The notes under the pieces were generated by a model that had not been told where the DNA came from, did not search any database, and saw nothing but the letters and a program-made list of their open reading frames with translations. From an uncultured Oscillatoriales cyanobacterium (GTDB taxonomy: Bacteria > Cyanobacteriota > Cyanobacteriia > Cyanobacteriales > Microcoleaceae), in assembly GCA_903893625.1 (NCBI GenBank), contig CAITND010000056.1, positions 1-32,128 of the forward strand: DNA of 32,128 nt, given 5' to 3'. This document shows, in pieces, positions 24,627 to 31,676 of this stretch (its first letter is position 1; every line of letters begins with the position of its first letter). A program made the position numbers and the translations under genes.

Positions 24627-25071
24627 CATTATTATCAGCAACCGTCGCCACAATCGTAATAATTCGCGATATTTCACTAGCAGAAATATCCGCTAAAATT
24701 CGACTCGATAAAACCACAACTTGATCATTTACAATCGCAAAATGGGATTCTAAAGTTGATAACCAGTTCATTTCTAATAATCTTCGCATTAACTGGGCTT
24801 CATTTTTCACTGGGAATTTCAGCACAGACGCCCAAACCGTGAGGGTGTCTTCATCGGTTTCTCCGGTGAGTTGTACAAAAACTTCCACACTGCCATATTC
24901 AAACTGCCAAACCTTACCCGCTTCGGAGGTTCTCACCATCACCTTTTGGTCTTCAGCTAACCCAGCGAGAACCGCTTCAATTTCTTCTGAAGGTTTGACC
25001 GTCGCCATCGCACCTTCAATTAGTTCTTCATCTGTCTCAGTCGTTAACGGGGCTTGTTCTGTACTTGTCAT
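24595..25071 (-). CDS. YbjN domain-containing protein
   Basis: The 158 aa acidic protein carries the YbjN superfamily fold (type III secretion chaperone-like): VWQFEYGSVEVFVQLTGE, LTVWASVLKFPV, and LMRRLLEMNWLSTLESHFAI with VVLSSRILADISASEI. The function of the family is unclear; in E. coli YbjN affects stress and motility genes, and cyanobacterial members are common and uncharacterised. There is no signal peptide, so it is cytosolic. The start MTSTEQAPLTTETDEE begins a disordered Thr/Glu-rich head. Its 3' end overlaps the ligase gene on the same strand, so both are one operon. Confidence 0.85.
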   Translation of the reverse strand: MTSTEQAPLTTETDEELIEGAMATVKPSEEIEAVLAGLAEDQKVMVRTSEAGKVWQFEYGSVEVFVQLTGETDEDTLTVWASVLKFPVKNEAQLMRRLLEMNWLSTLESHFAIVNDQVVVLSSRILADISASEISRIITIVATVADNNDDNLQAEFAV

Positions 25072-25163
25072 AAGATTTCTTTCGGGTTGGGTTTAATTGA
25101 ATTGTAGCTTATGGAAGGGAATAGGGAAAAGACCATTTAGATTATATTAAGGGCGCTCGCTAA

Positions 25164-25841
25164 TTAAATATTAGGGAAATCATTCCGAATTTGCTGTAAA
25201 GCTCGATAGAATTTTTTACGACGAACCCATCCCACATAACCCGCAAAACAACAATTTCCCTCCGGGTCAATCAAAAACACATGATCAACTTCTACTAAGT
25301 TTTTCCAAACATTGATTTTTATATTATTCTCTAATATAATGTAGGGGGTTGAATATCCTACATTTTGGAAATGGGTAGGATTCATACCCTTGATTTTTTG
25401 TAATCTGTTTATAATACTTAAAAGTTGTTTTTTGATGTCATCAGGGGGAGGAGGGGGAGGAGGGGGAGGAGGAGGATTAGTGATTTCAATATTGAGTTCA
25501 ATTTTAGCAACGGTATATTCACCGGAACCCAGAAGCACACCGCCATTTTGATTATAGGTTCCGCGTAATTTTCCATCAATATAAAGTTCAAAACGTCCAC
25601 ACCAATCTTGACCAAATAACCCTCTGAGAATTCGTTCTTTAAGCGGATAGGTCTTAATCATCAAATTTAATAAATTAACCCCTTCTTGTAAGCTAGAAGT
25701 AGAAGAAATATTAAGTTTTTGCCCCGTCCCTAAGGAAAAATAATCTTCATTCACCCGAATATACGCCTCATCCCGACCTTCAATTAAGCGAATTTCGATT
25801 GAACGGGGATTCATGGCCGAAAGTTTAATAACAGATTCCAT
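25164..25841 (-). CDS. Unrecognised cyanobacterial protein with 11-proline tract
   Basis: I do not recognise this 225 aa protein. Residues 1-120 look like a beta-rich domain (IEIRLIEGRDEAYIRVNEDY, then GRFELYIDGKLRGTYNQNGG). A run of 11 Pro follows, and then a C-terminal domain of about 85 residues with VDHVFLIDPEGNCCFAGYVG. That domain recurs as a truncated copy at 26077-26245. GAGGTG precedes the ATG at 25841. No signal peptide is seen. The proline hinge suggests two independently folded parts; the paired Cys (NCC) could bind metal or form a disulfide, which is speculation. A GTAGGGTGTGT repeat lies immediately upstream. Confidence 0.7.
   Translation of the reverse strand: MESVIKLSAMNPRSIEIRLIEGRDEAYIRVNEDYFSLGTGQKLNISSTSSLQEGVNLLNLMIKTYPLKERILRGLFGQDWCGRFELYIDGKLRGTYNQNGGVLLGSGEYTVAKIELNIEITNPPPPPPPPPPPDDIKKQLLSIINRLQKIKGMNPTHFQNVGYSTPYIILENNIKINVWKNLVEVDHVFLIDPEGNCCFAGYVGWVRRKKFYRALQQIRNDFPNI
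25444..25476. repeat. 9-bp in-frame repeat coding for the proline tract
   Basis: GGGGGAGGA occurs three times in tandem followed by two GGA triplets on the + strand. Read on the coding strand it gives 11 Pro. Unit changes would add or remove three Pro without a frameshift. The G-rich strand could form a quadruplex. Confidence 0.85.
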
Positions 25842-25854
25842 AATTCACCTCAAC

Positions 25855-25893
25855 AGTAGGGTGTGTAAGCGCAGTGCAGGCATCAGCTAACAC
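25855..25893. repeat. GTAGGGTGTGTAAGCG-type dispersed repeat, copy 1
   Basis: The stretch begins AGTAGGGTGTGTAAGCG and ends CTAACAC, matching copy 2 at 26246-26286 at both ends with a variable middle. It is a typical dispersed cyanobacterial repeat, sitting just upstream of the proline-tract gene. The rest of 25894-26076 shows no gene. Confidence 0.65.
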
Positions 25894-26076
25894 TTATTAT
25901 AATATTACCTGTTTTAACCTATCACGGCAAGGGAGCGAAAACAAAGGTCACGCCCTGAAAGAAATTATCAGGAAAAGGTAAGTCTTCAGCTTAAGTATTG
26001 TAATGTTTTGCTTAAAAATTCCAACTTTGGGTTGAGATTGGTTCTCGGATTAGATGAGATTAAAGGCGATCGCTCA

Positions 26077-26245
26077 TTAAATATTAGAGAAATCATTCTG
26101 AATTTGCTGTAACGTTTGATAGAATTTTTGAGCATGAATCCATCCCACATAACCCGCAAAACAACAATTTCCTGAAGGATCTAGGACAAAGACATGATCA
26201 ACCCCTGCCATATTTTTCCAATAATTAATTACAATAAATCCCAAT
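26077..26245 (-). pseudogene. Truncated duplicate of the proline-tract protein C-terminal domain
   Basis: Fifty or so residues (NYWKNMAGVDHVFVLDPSG, NCCFAGYVGW, then LQQIQNDFSNI) match the end of the protein at 25164-25841 at most positions. The N-terminal domain and proline tract are missing. A frame stays open to 26277, but its first residues are translated from the GTAGGGTGTGT repeat at 26246-26286. It thus looks like a duplicated gene broken by repeat insertion. No ribosome site is present. Confidence 0.7.
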
Positions 26246-26286
26246 AGTAGGGTGTGTAAGCGTGGACGCACGCACAATCTAACACC
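26246..26286. repeat. GTAGGGTGTGTAAGCG-type dispersed repeat, copy 2
   Basis: AGTAGGGTGTGTAAGCG at the left and TCTAACACC at the right match copy 1 at 25855-25893. This copy forms the upstream border of the truncated duplicate gene. Confidence 0.65.
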
Positions 26287-26376
26287 TATCTATAACCTGT
26301 TTACTCCTTGATTAAAATCCTCTCTAATATTATAATAGATTAAACACCTGAAAATTCTGCTAGATAGAATAAAATT

Positions 26377-26571
26377 ATGTCTGGAACCATTAAACTCGAT
26401 CAATTTCTTAAATTTATCGGTGAAGTTTCCACCGGAGGACAAGCTAAAATCATGATTCAATCTGGTGATGTTCAAGTCAATGGCGAAGTTGAAACTCGAC
26501 GAGGACGTAAATTAGTCACAGGGGATCAAGTGTTAATTGGTGGGAAAACCTTGACTGTTAATTTAGAATAG
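26377..26571 (+). CDS. Small S4-domain RNA-binding protein (YaaA/RlbA-like)
   Basis: A 64 aa S4 domain alone: IKLDQFLKFIGEVSTGGQAK, then IQSGDVQVNGEVETRRGRKL and GDQVLIGGKTLTV. This matches the small stand-alone S4 proteins (YbcJ/YaaA/RlbA type), which are thought to bind structured RNA, possibly on ribosomes. The length is complete. The start ATG follows an A-rich stretch (AGAATAAAATT) without a true Shine-Dalgarno sequence. Its end overlaps the end of the convergent pentapeptide gene by nine bases. Confidence 0.9.
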   Translation: MSGTIKLDQFLKFIGEVSTGGQAKIMIQSGDVQVNGEVETRRGRKLVTGDQVLIGGKTLTVNLE

Positions 26572-27105
26572 GGATAACATCACTTCACCATTGGGCATAA
26601 TCGTATTGCAAACAATCGCATCATGATCATTAAATCCAATGGAATCTGTTAAGTTAGCATCGGTTAAATTAGCAGCTTTGAAGTTCGCTTTTTCTAAATC
26701 TGTATCTCGTAAATCCGCCCCCACTAACCAACCATTTTCTAAATTACACTCGTAGAGGTTTGCGTCACTTAAATTAGCTTGATAAAGATTCGTATAACTT
26801 AAATTTGCTTGGGTTAAATTGGCTCCATTGAAATTAGCATGGGAGAGATTTGCCCCCATCATTTGTGTCCCATATAAACTGGCTTGTTTTAAAAAAGCAT
26901 AACTCAAATTAGCCCCCATTAAGTTAGCGCCGCGTAAAGAAGATCGACTTAAATTTGCGTGGCTGAGATTTGCCCCACTTAAGTCCGCACCAATAAAGAC
27001 TAACTTACTCAGATCTAAATTTTGTAAATCTGCACCTCTTAAATCCACCTCTTTAAAATTCCATTCCCCTGTTGCTTTTCGTTGTAGTAATTCCAAACCA
27101 TTCAT
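26563..27105 (-). CDS. Pentapeptide repeat protein
   Basis: The protein carries about 20 tandem A(D/N)LXX pentapeptides between residues 20 and 160, for example LRGADLQNLDLSK, GADLSGANLSHANLSR and DANLYECNLENGWLVGADL. These form a right-handed quadrilateral beta-helix. It ends in CNTIMPNGEVMLSLF, a tail seen in many cyanobacterial members. The start is set at 27105 (MNGLELLQRKATGEW) and not 27171, because the extra 22 residues are not repeat-like and M-x-x-x-E-L-L-x-R-x-x-x-G-E is the common cap. Length is 180 aa. No signal peptide is seen, so it is cytosolic; the function is unknown. Confidence 0.88.
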   Translation of the reverse strand: MNGLELLQRKATGEWNFKEVDLRGADLQNLDLSKLVFIGADLSGANLSHANLSRSSLRGANLMGANLSYAFLKQASLYGTQMMGANLSHANFNGANLTQANLSYTNLYQANLSDANLYECNLENGWLVGADLRDTDLEKANFKAANLTDANLTDSIGFNDHDAIVCNTIMPNGEVMLSLF

Positions 27106-27261
27106 AAAATTAAGCCTAAATCCAATACTATTAATAACATCATTAGAGTCAATAAGCAATATAAAGAGCATAAAAAATGATTGAAAGTTAGTAAATTTCG
27201 TTATCCTGGTTTTAGGATGTATTAAGTGTGGTTCATGCTTGGAAACTGTTAAAACAGTAGA

Positions 27262-27282
27262 AAGAATTAAGAATTAAGAATT
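27262..27282 (+). repeat. Heptad repeat 3 x AAGAATT
   Basis: Three exact heptads lie in the gap between the pentapeptide gene and the small membrane gene. A short palindrome ACTGTT-AA-AACAGT (27245-27258) precedes them. Otherwise 27172-27448 shows nothing I can support. Confidence 0.7.
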
Positions 27283-27448
27283 AAAGTTAAGACTTCCTGA
27301 AAAAATGAAGAATTCAGTATTTCCGATGTCTGACGTTTGACGAAACGTAAAGTTAAATTACAACTGTTATTAAAATGTTGAGAAATTTTCCAAAATTGAA
27401 TCAATCCCTTAACCTGGAAGTTTAAAGTAATATTACGAGAGAGGGCCA

Positions 27449-27739
27449 ATGCAAGATCTGAAAAAGTATCGTATTCGATGCACACTAACTTATGGCGATA
27501 TCTACAGCCAAATTATCATCTGGCTAATTGTGATCTTTATCGCCTTAGCGACTTCCCTAGCACTGTGGAGTACAACCCGTCAAATTTATGCGTTAGCGAC
27601 GGTCGGCCTAATTGTTGTGCTGTCTTTACCTTTCTTACTCTTTGCATTTGTCACCACTTTATTTAACCATATCGAAATTCTATCCGTAGACCCATCCATT
27701 GAAGACGAACCCAGCCGCGCTGAATTTCCGAGTTCCTAA
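27449..27739 (+). CDS. Small membrane protein with two transmembrane helices, unrecognised
   Basis: The 96 aa protein has a basic head (MQDLKKYRIRCTLTYGD), two hydrophobic helices at about residues 21-40 (IIIWLIVIFIALATSLALW) and 47-70 (ALATVGLIVVLSLPFLLFAF), and an acidic tail. A GAGAGGG site precedes the ATG. Both ends should face the cytoplasm under the positive-inside rule. I do not recognise the family. It lies 173 bases upstream of sdhA on the same strand, so a link with the succinate dehydrogenase complex is possible, but the repeat array between them argues against a tight operon. Confidence 0.7.
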   Translation: MQDLKKYRIRCTLTYGDIYSQIIIWLIVIFIALATSLALWSTTRQIYALATVGLIVVLSLPFLLFAFVTTLFNHIEILSVDPSIEDEPSRAEFPSS

Positions 27740-27746
27740 ACGGCAC

Positions 27747-27909
27747 ATATCAGTTATCAGTCATCAGTTACCAGTTATCAGTTAATAGTTAAGAAGTTTA
27801 CAGTTAATTTATTAACTCCTCAACTGATAACTCCTTAACTGATGACTCCTTAACTGATAACTCCTTAACTGATAACTGATGACTGATAACTGATAACTGA
27901 TAACTGATT
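27747..27909. repeat. TAACTGATAAC-type repeat array with inverted arms before sdhA
   Basis: A left part made of CAGTTATCAGT units (27747-27791) faces a right part of AACTGATAACT and CTCCTTAACTGAT units (27810-27909). The 20 bases at 27751-27770 are the exact reverse complement of 27873-27892. The array could form a long stem that ends three bases before the sdhA start. Such arrays are common in filamentous cyanobacteria. Confidence 0.85.
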
Positions 27910-27912
27910 AAG

Positions 27913-29640
27913 ATGCTAGAACATGATGTGATTATTGTTGGAGGCGGGTTAGCGGGGTGTCGGGCGGCGGTAGAAATTGCCCGCACTAACCCCAGTTTAA
28001 ATATAGCCGTTGTTGCTAAAACTCACCCCATTCGTTCCCATTCCGTCGCCGCCCAGGGGGGTATCGCCGCTACATTAAAAAATATTGATGAAAGCGATAG
28101 TTGGGAAGCCCATGCTTTTGATACCGTTAAGGGTTCAGACTATTTGGCTGACCAAGATGCGGTGGAAATTTTAGCCAAAGAAGCCCCGGATGTAATTATT
28201 GATTTAGAACATTTAGGGGTGTTATTTTCCCGTCTCCCCGATGGACGCATCGCTCAACGTGCCTTTGGAGGACATTCTCACAACCGCACCTGTTACGCCG
28301 CCGATAAAACAGGCCATGCGATTTTACACGAACTGGTCAACAACCTGCGACGCTATGGCGTTCACATCTATGATGAATGGTATGTCATGCGCTTGATATT
28401 AGAGCAGGGACAGGCCAAAGGCGTGGTCATGTTCCGCATTAATGACGGACAGTTAACCGTTGTTCGCGCTAAGGCGGTGATGTTGGCAACAGGAGGCTAT
28501 GGTAGGGCGTTTAATACCACCTCCAATGACTACGCCTCAACGGGGGACGGGTTGGCGATGTCGGCGATGGCGGGAGTTCCCCTGGAAGATATGGAGTTTG
28601 TGCAGTTCCACCCAACGGGATTATATCCGGTGGGGGTGTTAATTTCCGAGGCTGTTCGCGGGGAAGGTGCCTATTTAATTAATAGTAATGGGGAACGTTT
28701 CATGGCGACTTATGCCCCAAGTCGCATGGAATTAGCACCTAGAGATATTACCTCTCGCGCTATTACTTTAGAACTACGGGCAGGGCGTGGAATTAACCCC
28801 GATGGCAGTGCCGGAGGGCCTTATATTTATTTGGATTTGCGACATTTAGGACGGGAAAAAATTATGAGTCGCATTCCCTTTTGTTGGGAAGAAGCTCATC
28901 GTTTATTAGGAATTGATGCGGTAGTAGAACCCATGCCTGTACGTCCAACCGTTCATTATTCGATGGGGGGTATTCCCACTAATATTAATGGGCAAGTTTT
29001 AAGTGGTGTGGATAGTTTCGTTGATGGATTATTTGCGGCTGGAGAAGCTGCTTGTGTGTCAGTTCATGGGGCAAATCGTTTAGGTAGTAATTCGTTATTA
29101 GAATGTGTGGTTTATGGAAAAAGAACCGGGGCTGCTATTGCTCAATTTGTGCAAAATCAACCGTTACCGACAATAGATGAACAACGTTATTTGAAAGAAG
29201 CTGCATTGCAATTACAATCATTATTAGATCAATCAGGAGATTACCGAATTAGCCAACTTCGTCAAGACTTTCAAGATGCCATGACGGCTCATTGTGGTGT
29301 GTTTAGAACCGATGGGGTGATGCGAGAAGGGTTAAGTCAAATTCAAGACTTGCAAAATCGTTATCAACGGATTTATTTAGATGATAAAGGCAAATGTTGG
29401 AATACCGAATTAATTGAAGCTTTGGAATTAAAAAGTCTGATGATTGTGGGAAATATGATTTTAACTTCGGCGTTAAACCGTCAAGAAAGTCGAGGAGCCC
29501 ACAGTCGGGAAGATTATCCTCAACGCAACGATGAAAGGTTCCTCAAACATACTTTAGCTTATTATTCACCTGCTGGTATTGATTTAGCTTATCGTCCCGT
29601 AAAAATTACCATGTTTGAACCTCAAGAACGCAAATATTAA
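27913..29640 (+). CDS. sdhA: Succinate dehydrogenase/fumarate reductase flavoprotein subunit
   Basis: SdhA oxidises succinate to fumarate with covalent FAD and feeds electrons to the thylakoid quinone pool, the main respiratory dehydrogenase of cyanobacteria. The FAD dinucleotide fold [18 protein letters not shown] is at residues 6-23. [13 protein letters not shown] holds the flavin-linking His. [37 protein letters not shown] and [18 protein letters not shown] follow, as does the C-terminal [16 protein letters not shown]. The 575 aa length fits. The ATG at 27913 directly follows the TAACTGAT repeat array, leaving no Shine-Dalgarno sequence. An inverted repeat follows the stop. No sdhB is adjacent. 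Confidence 0.95.
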   Translation: MLEHDVIIVGGGLAGCRAAVEIARTNPSLNIAVVAKTHPIRSHSVAAQGGIAATLKNIDESDSWEAHAFDTVKGSDYLADQDAVEILAKEAPDVIIDLEHLGVLFSRLPDGRIAQRAFGGHSHNRTCYAADKTGHAILHELVNNLRRYGVHIYDEWYVMRLILEQGQAKGVVMFRINDGQLTVVRAKAVMLATGGYGRAFNTTSNDYASTGDGLAMSAMAGVPLEDMEFVQFHPTGLYPVGVLISEAVRGEGAYLINSNGERFMATYAPSRMELAPRDITSRAITLELRAGRGINPDGSAGGPYIYLDLRHLGREKIMSRIPFCWEEAHRLLGIDAVVEPMPVRPTVHYSMGGIPTNINGQVLSGVDSFVDGLFAAGEAACVSVHGANRLGSNSLLECVVYGKRTGAAIAQFVQNQPLPTIDEQRYLKEAALQLQSLLDQSGDYRISQLRQDFQDAMTAHCGVFRTDGVMREGLSQIQDLQNRYQRIYLDDKGKCWNTELIEALELKSLMIVGNMILTSALNRQESRGAHSREDYPQRNDERFLKHTLAYYSPAGIDLAYRPVKITMFEPQERKY

Positions 29641-29645
29641 GTAGC

Positions 29646-29713
29646 AGAAACCGGGTTTTTAGCCTTTATTTATGGAATAAAACCAAGATTTTTAGTTCAA
29701 AAACCCGGTTTCT
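29646..29713. terminator. 15-bp inverted repeat after sdhA
   Basis: AGAAACCGGGTTTTT (29646-29660) and AAAAACCCGGTTTCT (29699-29713) are perfect reverse complements with a 38-base AT-rich loop, starting six bases after the sdhA stop. The AGAAACCGGGTTT type is a dispersed cyanobacterial repeat and could end the transcript. From 29714 to 29958 there are HIP1-like iterons (29725-29790) and one doubtful small ORF. Confidence 0.7.
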
Positions 29714-29833
29714 TTGAGAGGGACGCGATCACACTTTTGGGGAAGATAGAAATGTGCGATCGCCGTTTGGGGAAGAAAGGGGCGAAACAGTCATTCAAGG
29801 GTTAGAATAGTAAAAAAATAGTTGAGAGATGGT

Positions 29834-29932
29834 ATGCAGCGAATATTTGAGGCTATATTGAAGGGAAACCTTTTAGAATGGGCGCGGGAGGTTCCCAAAC
29901 AGAGCGATCGCCAATCTAATGAGTTAAAATAA
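29834..29932 (+). CDS. Possible small ORF, 32 aa, perhaps an antitoxin-gene remnant
   Basis: The frame starts MQRIFEAILKGNLLEWAREV and stops after 32 residues. The start resembles small cyanobacterial proteins of the M-x-x-I-E-A-I-L-x-G-x-x-L-E-W type, but the rest of such a protein is missing. It may be a truncated gene. GAGAGA upstream is a weak ribosome site. Identity is tentative. Confidence 0.25.
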   Translation: MQRIFEAILKGNLLEWAREVPKQSDRQSNELK

Positions 29933-29958
29933 AAAAGACATATAACTCTGTAGTCAAC

Positions 29959-30183
29959 ATGGATAGGATCTCGGTCAACCCTCAAATCCACTTCGGTAAG
30001 CCTTGCATAGCAGGTACCCGCATCACTATTCAGAGTGTTCTGGAATTACTAAATGAAGGACTATCTTTTGCAGAAATTATCCGAGACTACTATCCCGATT
30101 TGCAAGTAGAGGATATTAGAGCCTGCCTACAGTATGCGATCGCACTGGTGGCGGCTGAGGATGTTCATTTGACCTTAGCTTAA
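29959..30183 (+). CDS. DUF433 antitoxin
   Basis: DUF433 proteins are small winged/helix-turn-helix antitoxins that pair with DUF5615 PIN-like toxins (VapB45/VapC45 type). The 74 aa protein shows NPQIHFGKPCIAGTRITIQS and then LLNEGLSFAEIIRDYYPDLQ and DIRACLQYA, the complete family pattern. The toxin gene starts four bases after its stop, so the pair forms an operon. The antitoxin likely binds its own promoter; TAAAATAAA upstream is AT-rich, but no operator is evident. HIP1 sites lie just upstream at about 29904-29911. Confidence 0.92.
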   Translation: MDRISVNPQIHFGKPCIAGTRITIQSVLELLNEGLSFAEIIRDYYPDLQVEDIRACLQYAIALVAAEDVHLTLA

Positions 30184-30186
30184 ATT

Positions 30187-30546
30187 ATGAAGTTTCTGAT
30201 AGACCAAGATGTATACGCTGTCACCACAAAATTTTTGATTGATGCAGGACATGATGTAATTGTTGTCGCTCAAATGGGTCTAGCGCAAGCAAGTGATGAA
30301 GAAATACTGAGAGTAGCGCAAGCAGAAAATCGCATCCTTGTTACGCGAGACAGAGATTACGGAAATCTTGTTTTTGTGAGGGCGATCGGAACAGGTGTGA
30401 TTTACCTTCGAGTTTTACCTAAAACGGTGAATGGAGTTCATAACGAACTAGCAGGAGTTATAGAAAATTACTCTGAAGTAGAACTAAAAGGGGCATTTGT
30501 GGTTGTAGAACCTGATGGACATCGGTTTAGAAAACCGCTTACATAG
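30187..30546 (+). CDS. DUF5615 PIN-like toxin
   Basis: This is a Mut7-C/PIN-like RNase-type toxin of 119 aa. MKFLIDQDVYAVTTKFL carries the first Asp pair, AGHDVIVVAQMGLAQASDEE holds further acidic residues, and ILVTRDRDYGNLVF carries the T-x-D-x-D-F-like motif of this family. GTGVIYLRV completes the core. It should cleave RNA when freed from the DUF433 antitoxin encoded four bases upstream; the target is unknown. The frame is complete and all expected acidic positions are present, so the module is probably active. Confidence 0.92.
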   Translation: MKFLIDQDVYAVTTKFLIDAGHDVIVVAQMGLAQASDEEILRVAQAENRILVTRDRDYGNLVFVRAIGTGVIYLRVLPKTVNGVHNELAGVIENYSEVELKGAFVVVEPDGHRFRKPLT

Positions 30547-30577
30547 AGAGTTAATTAATTTGGTGTTGGAAAGGAAA

Positions 30578-30621
30578 GGGCGATCGCATTTTGGAGAAGA
30601 TAAGAGTGCGATCGCATTTCC
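30578..30621 (+). repeat. 44-bp HIP1-bearing repeat, identical to the end of the window
   Basis: GGGCGATCGCATTTTGGAG starts a 44-base segment with two HIP1 cores that recurs without a change at 32085-32128. It merges on its right with the promoter repeat at 30608-30677. Confidence 0.9.
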
Positions 30622-30677
30622 TTCAATCCTAAATTGCTATAATAACAACCAGCAAAAAAAATCTCAACATCAAGCAT
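30608..30677 (+). promoter_or_regulatory. Promoter repeat, copy 1, driving the VapBC-like pair
   Basis: The 70-base segment starts at a HIP1 site, contains TTGCTATAAT (TATAAT at 30638-30643) and ends CAACATCAAGCAT just before the antitoxin start. Nearly the same sequence stands at 31326-31394 with no gene behind it. Confidence 0.6.
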
Positions 30678-30678
30678 A

Positions 30679-30909
30679 ATGTCTACTTATAGCGAGGTAC
30701 TGAGTCAGGCTCAAAATCTCACTCCTGACGAGCAACAACAACTTTTAGAAGTATTGTCAGCATTGATGCGCGATCGGGTAACAACCCAGACTCAGGATAG
30801 CAGTGAAAGATTACCCAGGAAAAATTTAAAGAGATGGCGCGGTTTTTTGCCGTATCGTGTCGATGCTTTGGAATTCCAGTTGCAAATTAGAGAAGAATGG
30901 GATGATTAA
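30679..30909 (+). CDS. Antitoxin of VapBC-like module
   Basis: The 76 aa protein MSTYSEVLSQAQNLTPDEQQ with LLEVLSALM has the helical head of small cyanobacterial antitoxins. Its Arg/Trp-rich tail (KRWRGFLPYRVDALEFQLQI) would wrap the PIN toxin. The PIN gene overlaps its last eight bases. The promoter repeat copy 1 precedes it; no Shine-Dalgarno sequence is visible. The family is inferred mainly from the position before the toxin, as the sequence itself is not distinctive. Confidence 0.75.
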   Translation: MSTYSEVLSQAQNLTPDEQQQLLEVLSALMRDRVTTQTQDSSERLPRKNLKRWRGFLPYRVDALEFQLQIREEWDD

Positions 30910-31288
30910 TAAATATCTTCTCGATACCAACATCCTGATTTACTACTTCAATGATGGGTCAGAAGTTCAGCCTATATTTGATGAAATTGAAGTTGAAGAT
31001 GCAGAGGCATTTTACTGTCCAATTAGTTGGGTAGAGTTACTTTGTTACCCGGCATTGACAGAAGAACAAGCGAATGAGATGCGAGAATTTTTGAGGCTTC
31101 TTAACTGCGTATCATTGACAGAATCAGTTTTAGATCGTGCAGCCCAGATTCGTCGAGATTATCGCTTGAAACTAGGTGATGGTGTAATTGCAGCCTGTGC
31201 TTTAGTTGAGGGATGTGTTTTGGTAACTCGTAATGTTAAGGATTTTAAGTGCGTTGATGAGTTAACTATATTGAATCCATTTGATTAG
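30902..31288 (+). CDS. PIN-domain toxin, VapC-like
   Basis: A PIN-domain RNase toxin of 128 aa. The start MINKYLLDTNILIYYFNDG holds the first catalytic Asp8. The middle acidic position lies in ISWVELLCYP. RLKLGDGVIAACALVEGCVL holds Asp in GDGVIAA, and VTRNVKDF closes the site. A frame is open from 30857, but the ATG at 30902, which overlaps the antitoxin stop by eight bases, fits the PIN family start and operon habit. VapC toxins cut tRNA or rRNA; the target here is unknown. A second copy of the operon promoter follows the gene. Confidence 0.92.
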   Translation: MINKYLLDTNILIYYFNDGSEVQPIFDEIEVEDAEAFYCPISWVELLCYPALTEEQANEMREFLRLLNCVSLTESVLDRAAQIRRDYRLKLGDGVIAACALVEGCVLVTRNVKDFKCVDELTILNPFD

Positions 31289-31325
31289 GTAAAAGAAGGG
31301 GCGATCGCACTTAAGAAAATTAAGG

Positions 31326-31394
31326 GCGATCGCATTTCCCTCGATCCTAAATTGCTATAATAACAATCAGCCCAAAAATCTCAACATCAAGCAT
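31326..31394 (+). promoter_or_regulatory. Promoter repeat, copy 2, without a gene
   Basis: It matches 30608-30677 at nearly every base, including TTGCTATAAT (TATAAT at 31356-31361) and CAACATCAAGCAT. The ATG at its end opens only ten codons before a stop and points into the 3' end of brnA on the opposite strand. It seems to be the start of a lost module. Confidence 0.6.
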
Positions 31395-31421
31395 GAAGAT
31401 CAGAGTGCGATCGCATATTTA

Positions 31422-31676
31422 TTAACTGTTCTTTATATGATGTTCAACATAAGAGCGCAGCACGGCATTCATTAGAGATTGATAACCTTTTCCTTGGTTT
31501 TTAAACCAATCTAATACATCGCTATCAACTTTTAAAGAAATAGCTTGTTTTCTCAGTGGTGTTACGAGTTTTGCTTTTTCCCAGAAATTCGCATCTAATT
31601 CAGGAATATCAGAGGTATCGATCGCAGATTCTGGAATATTTTCTAATTCCTCAAGTCGTTTGGGCGAGATAGTCAT
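31422..31676 (-). CDS. brnA: BrnA antitoxin
   Basis: BrnA neutralises the BrnT RNase toxin and represses the operon through a ribbon-helix-helix domain. The protein shows DIPELDANFWEKAKLVTP in the middle and the DNA-binding part KQAISLKVDSDVLDWFKNQG with YQSLMNAVLRSYVEHH, all typical of BrnA. The start is taken at 31676 (MTISPKRLEELENI) and not at 31736, because the earlier part is the end of brnT read in another frame. It gives 84 aa. The reading frame overlaps the brnT end by 26 bases, as expected for a brnT-brnA operon. Confidence 0.9.
   Translation of the reverse strand: MTISPKRLEELENIPESAIDTSDIPELDANFWEKAKLVTPLRKQAISLKVDSDVLDWFKNQGKGYQSLMNAVLRSYVEHHIKNS

Noticed and set aside
25418-25615. 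Reverse-strand frame over the proline tract
   Set aside because: Shifted frame of the proline-tract gene (LLPLLPLLP product).
27267-27485. Reverse-strand frame of 72 aa before the small membrane gene
   Set aside because: It overlaps the better supported gene start, has no ribosome site and shows no recognisable domain.
27804-27986. Reverse-strand frame in the repeat array before sdhA
   Set aside because: The product is translated repeat (LSVKELSV units) with no family signal.
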